Source of the DNA: an uncultured Opitutia bacterium
GTDB taxonomy: Bacteria > Verrucomicrobiota > Verrucomicrobiia > Opitutales > UBA953
DNA length: 15,346 nt
Assembly (NCBI GenBank): GCA_937874455.1
Contig: CALNBE010000184.1
Coordinates: forward strand, 1-15,346
Direction of reading: 5' to 3'
Shown: positions 1-6,959 of the stretch, piece by piece
How positions within the stretch are numbered: position 1 is the stretch's first letter
How the letters are laid out: the number at the start of each line of letters is the position of its first letter
Notes under the pieces: generated by a model
Databases searched by the model: none
Told to the model about the DNA's origin: nothing
What the model saw: the letters and a program-made list of their open reading frames with translations, nothing else
Position numbers and translations under genes: made by a program

Positions 1-960
1 CGCGCCCTCTTTCTCCTCCTGCCCGGCCTCCTGACCGCCGCCGAGCCGTCCGCCCCGGAGAAAATTTCCTCCGCGCCCGCAGGCTGGACGCAGTCCCCGG
101 CCTTCGTCCGTTCCCTGCAAAAACGCATCCACTCCACGCATACCGGACGCGAATACCTGATTTTCCTCTCCATCCCCGAAACCCCGCCGCCCGCCGGGGG
201 ATTTCCCGTGCTCTACCTGCTCGACGGCGAAACCGCCTTTCCGCTCGCCGCACTTATGAGCCAGAAATGGCGCGAACACGGGCCGCGCCTCGGTATTCAT
301 CCGGGCATCGTCGTGGGCATCGCCCACCTCAAAACCGCCCAGGACAAAAACCCGCGCGTCGAGGATTTCACCCCGCCCGCGCCCGACCTCTCCGCCACCG
401 GCGATTTTTCCGGCGCACCCCAGGGCGGCGCGGACCGCTTTCTCGATTTTCTCGAACAGGAACTCCGCCCGCAACTCGCCGCCGCATTTCCCCTCCACCC
501 GCGCCAGCAAACTCTCTTCGGCCATTCCTACGGCGGCCTTTTCACCCTGCACACCCTCTTCACCCGTCCCGGCAGCTTCCAGCGCTACGTCGCCGCCAGT
601 CCTTCCATCTGGTGGAACAACACCCACATCCTCAAGGAACGCGACGCCTTCCTGCGCCAGTGGCGCAAAGGAAATTCCTCCGCGCCGCCAATCCTTGTCA
701 CTGTCGGCGACCAGGAACAAACCCCACTCCCGCACCATCAAGCCCAAGGCCGCGCCAACCTAGTCGCCAGCCGCAAAATGGTCGACCACGCCCGCGATCT
801 CGCCGCCAGCCTTTCCGCCGCCGGGCTGCCTGCACAGTTTCTCCTCTTCCCCGACGAAAACCACGGCTCCGCCCTCGCCACCGCCCTCAACCACGCCATC
901 CGCACCGCCTTCAGCAAGCCGGTGCCGCCCGTCGAATCGCAAAACCGCGAAACACCCTGA
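1..960 (+). CDS. Exported alpha/beta-hydrolase esterase (Fes/IroE-like), 5' end missing
   Basis: The reading frame is open from the first base to a TGA at 958-960, giving 319 visible residues; the true start lies left of the window. The first visible residues (RALFLLLPGLLTAAEP) look like the end of a signal peptide, so the enzyme is probably exported. The body matches the putative-esterase family (PF00756/COG2819), which includes siderophore esterases such as IroE: a strand with YLLDGE, then the nucleophile elbow GHSYGG with Ser176 (visible numbering; codon 526-528), a likely catalytic Asp237 in VGDQEQ, and His288 in DENHGS. The order Ser-Asp-His and the spacing are as expected for this fold. 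The substrate cannot be read from sequence; siderophore or acyl-sugar esters are possible. Two copies of the dispersed TTCCTCCGC motif fall in it, at 66 and 675, and are translated as ISSA and NSSA. Confidence 0.85.
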   Translation, partial: RALFLLLPGLLTAAEPSAPEKISSAPAGWTQSPAFVRSLQKRIHSTHTGREYLIFLSIPETPPPAGGFPVLYLLDGETAFPLAALMSQKWREHGPRLGIHPGIVVGIAHLKTAQDKNPRVEDFTPPAPDLSATGDFSGAPQGGADRFLDFLEQELRPQLAAAFPLHPRQQTLFGHSYGGLFTLHTLFTRPGSFQRYVAASPSIWWNNTHILKERDAFLRQWRKGNSSAPPILVTVGDQEQTPLPHHQAQGRANLVASRKMVDHARDLAASLSAAGLPAQFLLFPDENHGSALATALNHAIRTAFSKPVPPVESQNRETP

Positions 961-1310
961 CCCAGCAGGTGGCGCGCGACACCCGCATCGCGCCCGGCCC
1001 GACGCAAAGGAAAACGAAAGCCAGCACAAGGGAAGCGGCGAGCAGGGAGCAGGGAAATTTCAGCAGCAAAGGAAATTTTCCGGCCCCCACAACAATCCCC
1101 TGCACCCCGCCTGTCTTGCGCCAAACCACCCCGGCCCCCAATGAGCCGTGCGGCCTCAACGTTCTTGTTTACTTTTTCGACTCCGCACGTTTTTCCGTCC
1201 AAGCATCCTTTTTCGGAATGGTCCAAACTACGGCTTTGCGTGTCGTTTTTTCGTTTGGGGAAGCCTCCCCCGTCCAGCCAAAATACCCGGCGTTCCATCC
1301 GATTTGACCC
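961..1310. other. Gene-free stretch between esterase and ABC remnant
   Basis: No convincing gene is visible on either strand. The part next to the esterase stop is GC-rich and contains two GCAAAGGAAA variants of the dispersed motif, at 1004 and 1066. From about 1140 to 1312 the composition changes to a clearly less GC-rich sequence with T-runs, ending exactly where the ABC-ATPase similarity breaks off. It contains a small GGGGA/TCCCC hairpin at about 1257-1270 and a near-repeat CCGTCCAAGC / CCGTCCAGCC. I see no rho-independent terminator for the esterase. The 1140-1312 part could be the end of an inserted repeat; that is inference. Confidence 0.4.
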
Positions 1311-1427
1311 GCCACTCGGCCCGGTCACACCCAGCATTTCCCCCGCTTTCACGTTCAGGCACACGCCGTCCAGCACCGCCGTCTCCAGCAAATTTTTCCC
1401 CAAATTCTCCACACGCAAGGAAGCCAT
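1311..1427 (-). pseudogene. N-terminal remnant of an ABC-transporter ATP-binding subunit
   Basis: From an ATG at 1427 the minus strand encodes 39 residues typical of the start of an ABC ATPase: a VENLGKNLL opening, then LDGVCLNVKAGEMLGV, running into the start of the Walker A loop (TGPSG). The rest of Walker A (GKS/T) and everything after it is missing; the frame continues into unrelated sequence. The fragment starts 37 bases downstream of the ygbA stop in the same direction, so the intact gene was probably the last member of that operon. No other part of an ABC ATPase is found down to the esterase. The break coincides with a change in base composition, which suggests an insertion or deletion. 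It should be non-functional. Confidence 0.7.
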
Positions 1428-1463
1428 CCAGCCATCACGACACGATTTTTTGAAAAAGGCAGA

Positions 1464-1853
1464 CTAAAAATCTCCGCTCCCGGTTTGGCGTCGCGGAGGA
1501 AATTCCTTCGGCACCGGCTTCCACCCGTCCAGCAAATGCCGGATCGCCCAGTAAGGATGCCGCAGCAACATTCGCGGCCCGGCATAGCGCATCACCGCGA
1601 TAATTTTCTCCCGCATCCGTGGCTTGTAACAATGCACCGGACAGCGCTGGCAGGTCGGTTTCCCTTCCCCAAAAACACAGCACACCAGCCGCCGCTCCGC
1701 GTAGTCCCGCAGCTCGGCGCACTCCGGGCAGTCATCAACTTTCTTCCGGTGCCGCCCCCGGCAATAAATCTCCAGCATCGCCCGGACCGTCCGCAGTTCG
1801 CGCCGCCGGCGACGTCCCAAATTTCCTCCGCCAGTCTCGACCTTTTGGGTCAA
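1464..1853 (-). CDS. ygbA: YgbA-family nitrosative-stress protein
   Basis: A 129-residue cysteine-rich protein matching E. coli YgbA (nitrous oxide-stimulated promoter family, PF11756). The hallmarks are Cys42-x2-Cys45, Cys58-Cys59 before VFGEGKP, Cys68-x2-Cys71-x3-Cys75 in a CPVHCYKP block, and the AGPRMLLRHP ... IRHLLDG ... KPVP tail. YgbA is linked to recovery from nitric oxide stress in enterobacteria; the biochemical role is unresolved, and the cysteines suggest metal or Fe-S binding. I place the start at a TTG (1853), because a GGAGG at 1862-1866 sits 8 bases upstream and no ATG fits before the conserved region. Only 15 bases separate it from the cupin stop, so the two are co-transcribed and probably translationally coupled. 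E. coli ygbA is under NsrR; here the FNR-box promoter before the cupin gene would serve. Confidence 0.88.
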   Translation of the reverse strand: MTQKVETGGGNLGRRRRRELRTVRAMLEIYCRGRHRKKVDDCPECAELRDYAERRLVCCVFGEGKPTCQRCPVHCYKPRMREKIIAVMRYAGPRMLLRHPYWAIRHLLDGWKPVPKEFPPRRQTGSGDF

Positions 1854-1861
1854 AGCGATTT

Positions 1862-1866
1862 CCTCC
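1862..1866 (-). promoter_or_regulatory. Shine-Dalgarno that decides the ygbA TTG start
   Basis: On the minus strand GGAGG lies 8 bases before TTG at 1853 and just after the cupin stop codon. It is embedded in a copy of the dispersed GCGGAGGAA motif. Confidence 0.65.
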
Positions 1867-1868
1867 GC

Positions 1869-2237
1869 TCACAATTCCACTGCCACCGTCGGCACGCCGC
1901 CCATTCCAAGCGTCAGCAGCATCGAAAAAGACCCGAACGCCGCCCGCACCGCGTGGGGATGCCCCGGCGGCATGTGCAAAAATGCCCCCGCCTCCAGCTT
2001 CTGCCAGCGGTCGTTGAAGAAAAACTCGCAGGCGCCATCCAGCACCTGAATCAACGCCCGGTGCCGGTTCGTGTGCGCGGTCAGTTCCTGCCCCGCGTCA
2101 AAGGCAAACAGCACCACACGCACCTCCGGACTCTGCAAAACCGTCCGGCTAACAATTCCCGCGGAGGAAATTTCGCCGGCTTCGGCCAACTGGATGACCC
2201 CCGCCGTATCGTTTGGAAGTAGCGCCTGTGTCTTCAT
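1869..2237 (-). CDS. Small single-domain cupin protein
   Basis: A 122-residue protein with one cupin barrel. The first motif appears as GQELTAHTNRH (Gly49, His55, His59) followed by a VLDGACEFFF strand, although the usual glutamate is not evident. The second appears as GAFLHMPPGHPHAV (Gly84, Pro90, Gly92, His95). His55, His59 and His95 are likely metal ligands. The start is the ATG at 2237, chosen because the protein then begins just before the first strand and because a well-placed FNR-type promoter lies directly upstream; the frame remains open further upstream without coding character. Small cupins like this are often found beside DNR/FNR regulators and NO-response genes, but the substrate is unknown. 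It precedes ygbA in the same operon. Confidence 0.82.
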   Translation of the reverse strand: MKTQALLPNDTAGVIQLAEAGEISSAGIVSRTVLQSPEVRVVLFAFDAGQELTAHTNRHRALIQVLDGACEFFFNDRWQKLEAGAFLHMPPGHPHAVRAAFGSFSMLLTLGMGGVPTVAVEL

Positions 2238-2246
2238 GGTTTGCCC

Positions 2247-2288
2247 ATTTTGGAGGAAAAACCGCCGAAGCGCCTTGATCCACATCAA
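2247..2288 (-). promoter_or_regulatory. FNR/DNR-box promoter of the cupin-ygbA operon
   Basis: A perfect FNR-type palindrome, TTGATCCACATCAA, occupies 2275-2288. On the minus strand, 22 bases after it, is a -10-like CAAAAT (2247-2252). This is the class II activator geometry (box centred at -41.5), which puts the start of transcription near 2240, only about 3 bases before the cupin ATG at 2237. The box is also 17 bases below the stop of the regulator gene. Sequence and spacing are seen; activation by the adjacent regulator is inferred. Confidence 0.75.
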
Positions 2289-2304
2289 CCGCGGCGCAAA
2301 AATC

Positions 2305-3024
2305 TCACATTCCGCCTTCCGCGAAGGCCCGCAGCCTTTTCGCATCCAGAAGATAAACACATTCCCGCTCCACCCGCAGAATCCCCTCGTCGCGCAACCG
2401 CCCCAGCGTCCGGGACAGCGTCTCACTCGTCACCCCCATCTGCCCAGCCAGCACTTTCTTGCTCAACCCCAGCCGCACCACCGGCACCCCGTCCTCCAGC
2501 GCGACCTCCTGTTGCAGGAGCCAGCCCGCCAGTCGCCCTTCGATCTGCCGGCCTTTTAAATTTTGCAGGCTGGTGACGAGCTGCTTCAGGTGCGCGCTCA
2601 TCGATTCCAGCATCAGCAACGCCAGCCGCGGCCTTTCCTCCAGCAACTCCAAAAAACCGTCCTTGCGCACCAGCACCACCTGTGCCGCATCCAGCGCCAC
2701 GGCATTCGCGGGGTAATTCTCCTTCGTCGCCAGCACCGTCTCCGCAAAACTCTCCGGTGCCCGAAACACGTGGATGATCTGCTCCCGCCCGTCCGGAGTC
2801 AGTCGGAAAACTTTGATCGCCCCGACTTGGATGACGTAAAAGCCCGCCGCCCGTTCCCCTTCGCGAAACAACATCCCATCCTTCGCCAGCGCCTTCAGCA
2901 CGCAGCAGTCCGCCACCCGCAGCATGTCGTCCTCCGACAGTCCGCCGAAAATCCGGCTTTGCCGCAACGCGCTCACTATCGCCGTTTGGCGGTTCCGACT
3001 GGCTGAAAAATCACGATCAGGCAT
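2305..3024 (-). CDS. Crp/Fnr-family regulator, DNR-like (NO or oxygen response)
   Basis: A 239-residue Crp/Fnr protein. A cyclic-nucleotide-binding-type beta-barrel spans about residues 25-125 (FREGERAAGFYVIQVGAIKVF, then the FRAPESFAE loop), followed by a long dimer helix at about 125-158 and a winged helix at about 160-235. The recognition helix contains Glu201-Thr-Leu-Ser204-Arg205, the ExxSR signature by which FNR-type proteins read TTGAT half-sites. Perfect TTGAT-N4-ATCAA sites lie on both sides of the gene. The N terminus lacks the Cys cluster that binds the FNR Fe-S centre, which fits DNR/NnrR-type sensors better; Cys40-Cys41 is the only pair. It probably activates the cupin-ygbA genes and the divergent methyltransferase. 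The start is ATG 3024 with no strong Shine-Dalgarno. The signal sensed (NO, oxygen or redox) is inferred. Confidence 0.88.
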   Translation of the reverse strand: MPDRDFSASRNRQTAIVSALRQSRIFGGLSEDDMLRVADCCVLKALAKDGMLFREGERAAGFYVIQVGAIKVFRLTPDGREQIIHVFRAPESFAETVLATKENYPANAVALDAAQVVLVRKDGFLELLEERPRLALLMLESMSAHLKQLVTSLQNLKGRQIEGRLAGWLLQQEVALEDGVPVVRLGLSKKVLAGQMGVTSETLSRTLGRLRDEGILRVERECVYLLDAKRLRAFAEGGM

Positions 3025-3090
3025 GCCCCACCCTTAGCCGGACGCACTAGAAACACAAATTTTCTCCGTCATCGGAAAAAACCCCTTGGC

Positions 3091-3132
3091 TTGATTCGCA
3101 TCAAGGGTGCCCCGGCTCATTTCCGCTAATCT
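3091..3132 (+). promoter_or_regulatory. FNR/DNR-box promoter of the methyltransferase gene
   Basis: TTGATTCGCATCAA at 3091-3104 is a perfect FNR box, extended by one pair to CTTGATTCGCATCAAG. Its centre is exactly 41.5 bases from the A of the methyltransferase ATG (3139). A -10-like GCTAAT (3125-3130) or TAATCT (3127-3132) lies in between. With class II geometry the transcript would begin at the ATG itself. The same box may also influence the divergent regulator gene, whose ATG is 74 bases away, although no matching -10 is seen on that side. Confidence 0.75.
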
Positions 3133-3138
3133 GCCCGC

Positions 3139-3951
3139 ATGAGCACTTCCTCCACAACAGCATCTCCCGACACCGATCCCGCCTTGCGCAACCTGCCCGG
3201 CCACTGGGTGCTGGCCCGCATGGGAAAACGTGTCCTCCGGCCCGGCGGACGGGAACTCACCAGCCAACTGCTCGCCACCCTGAACATTTCCTCCGCCGAC
3301 GATGTCGTCGAAATGGCTCCGGGTTTGGGCGCTACCGCCCGGCTCACTCTCGCCCGAAACCCCGCCTCCTACACTGCCGTGGAGCGGGACTCTTCTGCAA
3401 CTGCCACCGTCCAAAAGCTGCTCTCGCAGCCACACCAGCGCTGCATCATCGGCCAAGCCCAAAACACCGGGCTCCCCGATTCCTCCGCCAGCATTGTTTA
3501 CGGCGAGGCCATGCTGACCATGCACAGCGTCGCGCAAAAAACCGCCATTGTCCGCGAAGCCTTCCGCCTCCTCCGCCCCGGCGGGCGCTACGGCATCCAT
3601 GAGATCGCCCTGACGCCCGGCAACATCGGCGAACCCGAAAAACAGGCCGTCCTCCGGGATCTTTCCGATGCCATCCGCGTGGGCGTCCGCCCGCAAACCA
3701 TCAGCGAATGGGAGGAAATTCTCGCCGCTGCGGGCTTCAAGACCACTTCCTACCAACTGCGCCCGCTGCACCTGCTGGAGCCGCGCCGCCTCTTCCAAGA
3801 CGAAGGCGTCTGGCGCACGCTGAAATTTTTCTGCAACACCATGACCCATCCCGCCGCCCGCCAGCGCATCCTAAAAATGCGCGCTGCCTTCCGCCAGCAC
3901 GCCGGACACCTCTCCGCCATCATGGTCGTTGCCCGCAAACCGGAAGCATAG
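3139..3951 (+). CDS. Class I SAM-dependent methyltransferase
   Basis: A 270-residue protein with the Rossmann methyltransferase signature: motif I VVEMAPGLG (residues 56-64) for S-adenosylmethionine binding, an acidic end of strand 2 in VERD (81-84), a LPDSSASIVYGEAML stretch (112-125) after strand 4, and the LRPGGRYGIHE post-motif (145-155). The C-terminal part (WEEILAAAGF onward) is the usual late strand pair of a Methyltransf_11-type enzyme. The substrate is unknown. It is divergent from the Crp/Fnr gene and has its own FNR box placed for activation, so it belongs to the same regulon as the cupin and YgbA proteins. The ATG at 3139 coincides with the predicted transcription start, implying a leaderless message. 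No Shine-Dalgarno is visible. Confidence 0.87.
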   Translation: MSTSSTTASPDTDPALRNLPGHWVLARMGKRVLRPGGRELTSQLLATLNISSADDVVEMAPGLGATARLTLARNPASYTAVERDSSATATVQKLLSQPHQRCIIGQAQNTGLPDSSASIVYGEAMLTMHSVAQKTAIVREAFRLLRPGGRYGIHEIALTPGNIGEPEKQAVLRDLSDAIRVGVRPQTISEWEEILAAAGFKTTSYQLRPLHLLEPRRLFQDEGVWRTLKFFCNTMTHPAARQRILKMRAAFRQHAGHLSAIMVVARKPEA

Positions 3952-4040
3952 CCCTGACCCTGACTTCACTGGCGGTTCAAAAAAATCGCAAACGGCCCTC
4001 GCTCCACCAGCGCATGCGAAAATTTTCCTTCGCGACCCGT

Positions 4041-4062
4041 AGGGGCGTCGCTTGCGACGCCC
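4041..4062. repeat. REP-like hairpin between convergent genes
   Basis: GGGCGTCG (4043-4050), a CTTG loop and CGACGCCC (4055-4062) form a perfect 8-base stem (9 with a 2-base loop), preceded by GTAGG. Hairpins beginning GTAGGGGC are, from memory, a common kind of dispersed intergenic repeat in many phyla. It lies between the 3' ends of the methyltransferase gene and the large exported-protein gene and could help end transcription from both sides, though there is no T-run. Confidence 0.55.
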
Positions 4063-4137
4063 GCCAGGCACTCTGATGTCACCAGCGATTCAAAGCTTCC
4101 ACGCCGCTCAACCCAACAGCCCCAAATCGCCTTTGCC

Positions 4138-4174
4138 GCAAAGGAAATTTCCTCCGCGGTTCAATTTCCTTCGC
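4138..4174. repeat. Composite cluster of the dispersed motif
   Basis: Three half-motifs sit together: GCAAAGGAAATTT joined to TTTCCTCCGC (together 4138-4157, with GGAAATTTCC as a perfect palindromic core), then AATTTCCTTCGC ending at 4174. The last one overlaps the stop codon (TGA, 4161-4163) and the final codons of the exported-protein gene. Confidence 0.6.
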
Positions 4175-6923
4175 GCGGCGAAAATTCCACCCGGGTGCGC
4201 AGGCCTTCATCCTCGAAACGGAGCCAGAGGCGGATGTTCTCGATGCCGCGCAGCACGCCGTGGTCCTCTTTTCCAAAACCGGGCATGCGCTGCAAACGCC
4301 AGCTTTGGTAAGGTGGCACCGCAATTTCCTCCGCCGACAATTTTACCTCCGCAGGCACCGGGGTCGCCAGCCCGAGCGCGGCAAATTGACGCTCCAGCGC
4401 CTTTTCCTCCGACTCGCCAAAGGCCGCCATCCAAGGCAGCAAATTCGCCGCCGCAGCGTAAACAGATTTCCGATATGCCGACTGCGCCAGCGCCAGCGCC
4501 TGCGGCAGACCGATTTGCAACGCCGAGGGTTCCAGCGCCACCGTGGCGTGGCCGGGCGCGGCAATTTGCGTTCCGGTGACCGGGGTCGGCGTCCAAGGAT
4601 GGTTCGTGATGTGCAGCCAGCCGTTTTCCACAGTGAAACCGATTTCCAACTGCACAAGGCCTTCGAGCGACCAGCTCAGCACCAGCATTTTTTCCTCCTC
4701 AAAGAAAACCGTTTCCTCGCGGGTCCATGACTTGTCCACACTCCCCATGCGTTGCAGCGCGGCCAGCGCCGCCGCCTCGTCCCGCACCGGAATCGCCAAG
4801 TCGCAGGGTCGGGTAAAGAGCGACGCCATCACCGGCACCCAGAGCATTTCCTCCCCGCGCATGCCCGACAGCGTGCCGCGTTCGCCAAAGCTGGAAACGC
4901 CGGGCAAATTCACCTGCACCACCGGCGCAGCGTCGCGGATCGAGAGTGCCACCGTGTCCTCCAGCAAAGGAAACAATTCCACAAATCGCGCATGAAACTC
5001 CCCGCCCACCATCTGCATCAGGCCCTGCGCCCGCCCGGCCTGCGGAACTCGAAACGCCAGGGTCGCCACCGCCGGTTCCGCATACTGCGGGAACTTGGTC
5101 GGCCCGGGTTTTTCCGTGCCCAGCGCGGTTTTGATTTCTTGGTAAAGGCTGTTGTCGATGAGCGGGAGAATGAAGGTTTCCAGCGCGATTTTTCCCTCCG
5201 CGCCAAAGTCCAGGCGCACCGCGATGGGGTCAAAATACTGCCGCCAGAACGCGGTGTATTCGTCGCGATAACTCTCGTAGGATTTCCGTTCAAAGGCCGT
5301 CACCTGCGTCACCGGACATTCCCCCAGGGTTTTCAACCGCGCCAGCGTGCCCCATTCCTTCGACGCCACCCGGCAGCCGGGGAGCAGGGAAAATTCCTCC
5401 GCGTCGATTTCCTCCGCCGCGAGATAACCCTTCGCTTGCAGTTCCTCCCAGCTTTGCGCCTCGCCGCCCTGATCCAGCCGGTAAAGCAACGCCGCCAGCG
5501 TCAGGTATTCCATTTTCCCCCGCGCCAGCGAGCGGCGCAACTGGCCGATTTTCATCTCCGGCCCGGTGAGGCGGCGGATGAAGGGGTCGGAGAAATAAAC
5601 AAACACCCGGGTCTCCGCGCCGAGCGGCAATTGCTGCGTCATCACGCGAAACTCGTCCGTGCGCCCGAGGCTGCCCTGCCCCTTTTCCTCCGCCAGGGCC
5701 AGCGAGTGTTCCAGCTCTGCTTTGCTGGTCGAGAGAAACAGCAGGTCGTCCTTGCTCGCCAGATAAAAGGCCTCGCCGTCCGGCAAAGGAAATCGCAGCA
5801 CGCCCTGCAGGTTTTTCGCCAGGGCAAACGGGGTTTTGGCATTCGGTTTGAGCCGGATCACCAGCGTCAAATCCGTGCTGTCGCGGAAGAAAACATCGGG
5901 CGCGCTCACCGCCACCTCCGCGACATTTCCTCCGGAAAACCATTGTCGCGCCTGTTTCGGAGTCAGGCCAAAGCGGGCGGTGTAGCGGCGGAGCAAACCG
6001 TAGTCGGAAAAACTTTCGCCGAGCAGCGGCGCCAGCCGGCCGGCCGTGTCGTCCGCGCCATCCAGCAGGCGCGCCACTTCGCGGGGTTCGCGGAGCAAAA
6101 CCAACAAGCGGTCCGCCGGCACATAGTCGGCCAGCGAGGGTTGCGCCGCGGGCAGCTGTGCCGCCATCTCAGCGTAGGGATGCGCCTTCACTTCCACGCC
6201 CCGAATGTCCGCAACGGGCTCGGTGCGTTTTTCCTCCGCGCCATTTTCGCCGCGCGCCAGCAATTGCGTCTGCAAAGTTTCCCGAATCGCCGCCTGCCCG
6301 CCGAACACCGCCAGCGAGCCGAGGTCGGCAGTGCGCGCATTCCGCTCCCGCCGCGCGCGCACCCAGGCGCGTTCCCGCTCAAACTCCGGAAGCCCGTAAA
6401 CGTCCTTTCCCTTCGCCTCCCACAAATCCACCAAGGGATTGGGCACCGACGGCGCCGTCAGCGCAGCCCAGTGATCCCGCCGCATTTCCGCCCAGGAAAC
6501 AAACCATTCCTTCCGCCGCTGCTCAGTCTCGCTTTTCGCCGCCAGCGAATCCCGCAGCGGCCAGCGGAGGGTTTCCATTTCCTCACCGCCGGCAGATTTC
6601 CTCCGCAACGTGAGCGTCATCTCCGTCGCATTCGGGTCGCGCAGCAACGCCACCAGTGTCACCGTTTGCTTTGCTCCCGGTTTCGGCGGGGCGAACAAAT
6701 CCACCATCACCGGCAAGGCAAACACCTGGGCAAGCGGCGCGCCGGGTGCGGGCTGCGTCCATTGCCAACCGGACTCCAGTTCCGCCTCCGCCACCACCAC
6801 CGTCAGCCCGGTGCGGACATCGTGATAGCTGCCGGTGCCGCGGGCGGCGATCTCGGCGCGGAGGAAAACAGGAGCGGCCAGCGTTGCGCCAGCCAGCAGG
6901 ACGGGGAGGAAGAATCGTTTCAT
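4161..6923 (-). CDS. Large exported protein of unknown function
   Basis: A 920-residue protein that I do not recognise. The start is the ATG at 6923: it gives a classic signal peptide (MKRFF, a hydrophobic core, then FLRA before EIAARG) with cleavage predicted after about residue 23. A TTG further upstream (6998) would put 25 poor residues before it. No other membrane segment is obvious, so it should be periplasmic or secreted. Repeating blocks of the kind TPFALAKNLQG ... GEAFYLASKDDLLFLSTSKAELEHSLALAEE resemble the DUF3352-like layout of big exported proteins in the Planctomycetes-Verrucomicrobia group, but this is a weak impression. Eight exact copies of the dispersed motif lie within it, giving recurring AEEI, AEEF and AEEK peptides. 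Probably transcribed alone from a promoter near 6975-6998. Convergent with the methyltransferase gene. Confidence 0.8.
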   Translation of the reverse strand: MKRFFLPVLLAGATLAAPVFLRAEIAARGTGSYHDVRTGLTVVVAEAELESGWQWTQPAPGAPLAQVFALPVMVDLFAPPKPGAKQTVTLVALLRDPNATEMTLTLRRKSAGGEEMETLRWPLRDSLAAKSETEQRRKEWFVSWAEMRRDHWAALTAPSVPNPLVDLWEAKGKDVYGLPEFERERAWVRARRERNARTADLGSLAVFGGQAAIRETLQTQLLARGENGAEEKRTEPVADIRGVEVKAHPYAEMAAQLPAAQPSLADYVPADRLLVLLREPREVARLLDGADDTAGRLAPLLGESFSDYGLLRRYTARFGLTPKQARQWFSGGNVAEVAVSAPDVFFRDSTDLTLVIRLKPNAKTPFALAKNLQGVLRFPLPDGEAFYLASKDDLLFLSTSKAELEHSLALAEEKGQGSLGRTDEFRVMTQQLPLGAETRVFVYFSDPFIRRLTGPEMKIGQLRRSLARGKMEYLTLAALLYRLDQGGEAQSWEELQAKGYLAAEEIDAEEFSLLPGCRVASKEWGTLARLKTLGECPVTQVTAFERKSYESYRDEYTAFWRQYFDPIAVRLDFGAEGKIALETFILPLIDNSLYQEIKTALGTEKPGPTKFPQYAEPAVATLAFRVPQAGRAQGLMQMVGGEFHARFVELFPLLEDTVALSIRDAAPVVQVNLPGVSSFGERGTLSGMRGEEMLWVPVMASLFTRPCDLAIPVRDEAAALAALQRMGSVDKSWTREETVFFEEEKMLVLSWSLEGLVQLEIGFTVENGWLHITNHPWTPTPVTGTQIAAPGHATVALEPSALQIGLPQALALAQSAYRKSVYAAAANLLPWMAAFGESEEKALERQFAALGLATPVPAEVKLSAEEIAVPPYQSWRLQRMPGFGKEDHGVLRGIENIRLWLRFEDEGLRTRVEFSPREGN

Positions 6924-6939
6924 AACGGGGTGGAGTTTA

Positions 6940-6954
6940 GCAGGTTTTGCCTGC
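6940..6954 (-). other. Small hairpin in the leader of the exported-protein gene
   Basis: GCAGG and CCTGC flank a 5-base loop, 17 bases upstream of the ATG at 6923. No Shine-Dalgarno is visible between it and the start. Confidence 0.35.
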
Positions 6955-6959
6955 GGGTG

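Noticed and set aside
267..1307. A 346-codon plus-strand frame overlapping the esterase
   Set aside because: The translation is Pro/Arg/His-rich and overlaps an esterase with a clear GHSYGG motif in another frame.
738..1310. Continuation of the ABC-ATPase frame beyond 1311
   Set aside because: The residues after TGPSG show no ABC features and then run antisense to the esterase; only the first 39 codons are kept as a remnant.
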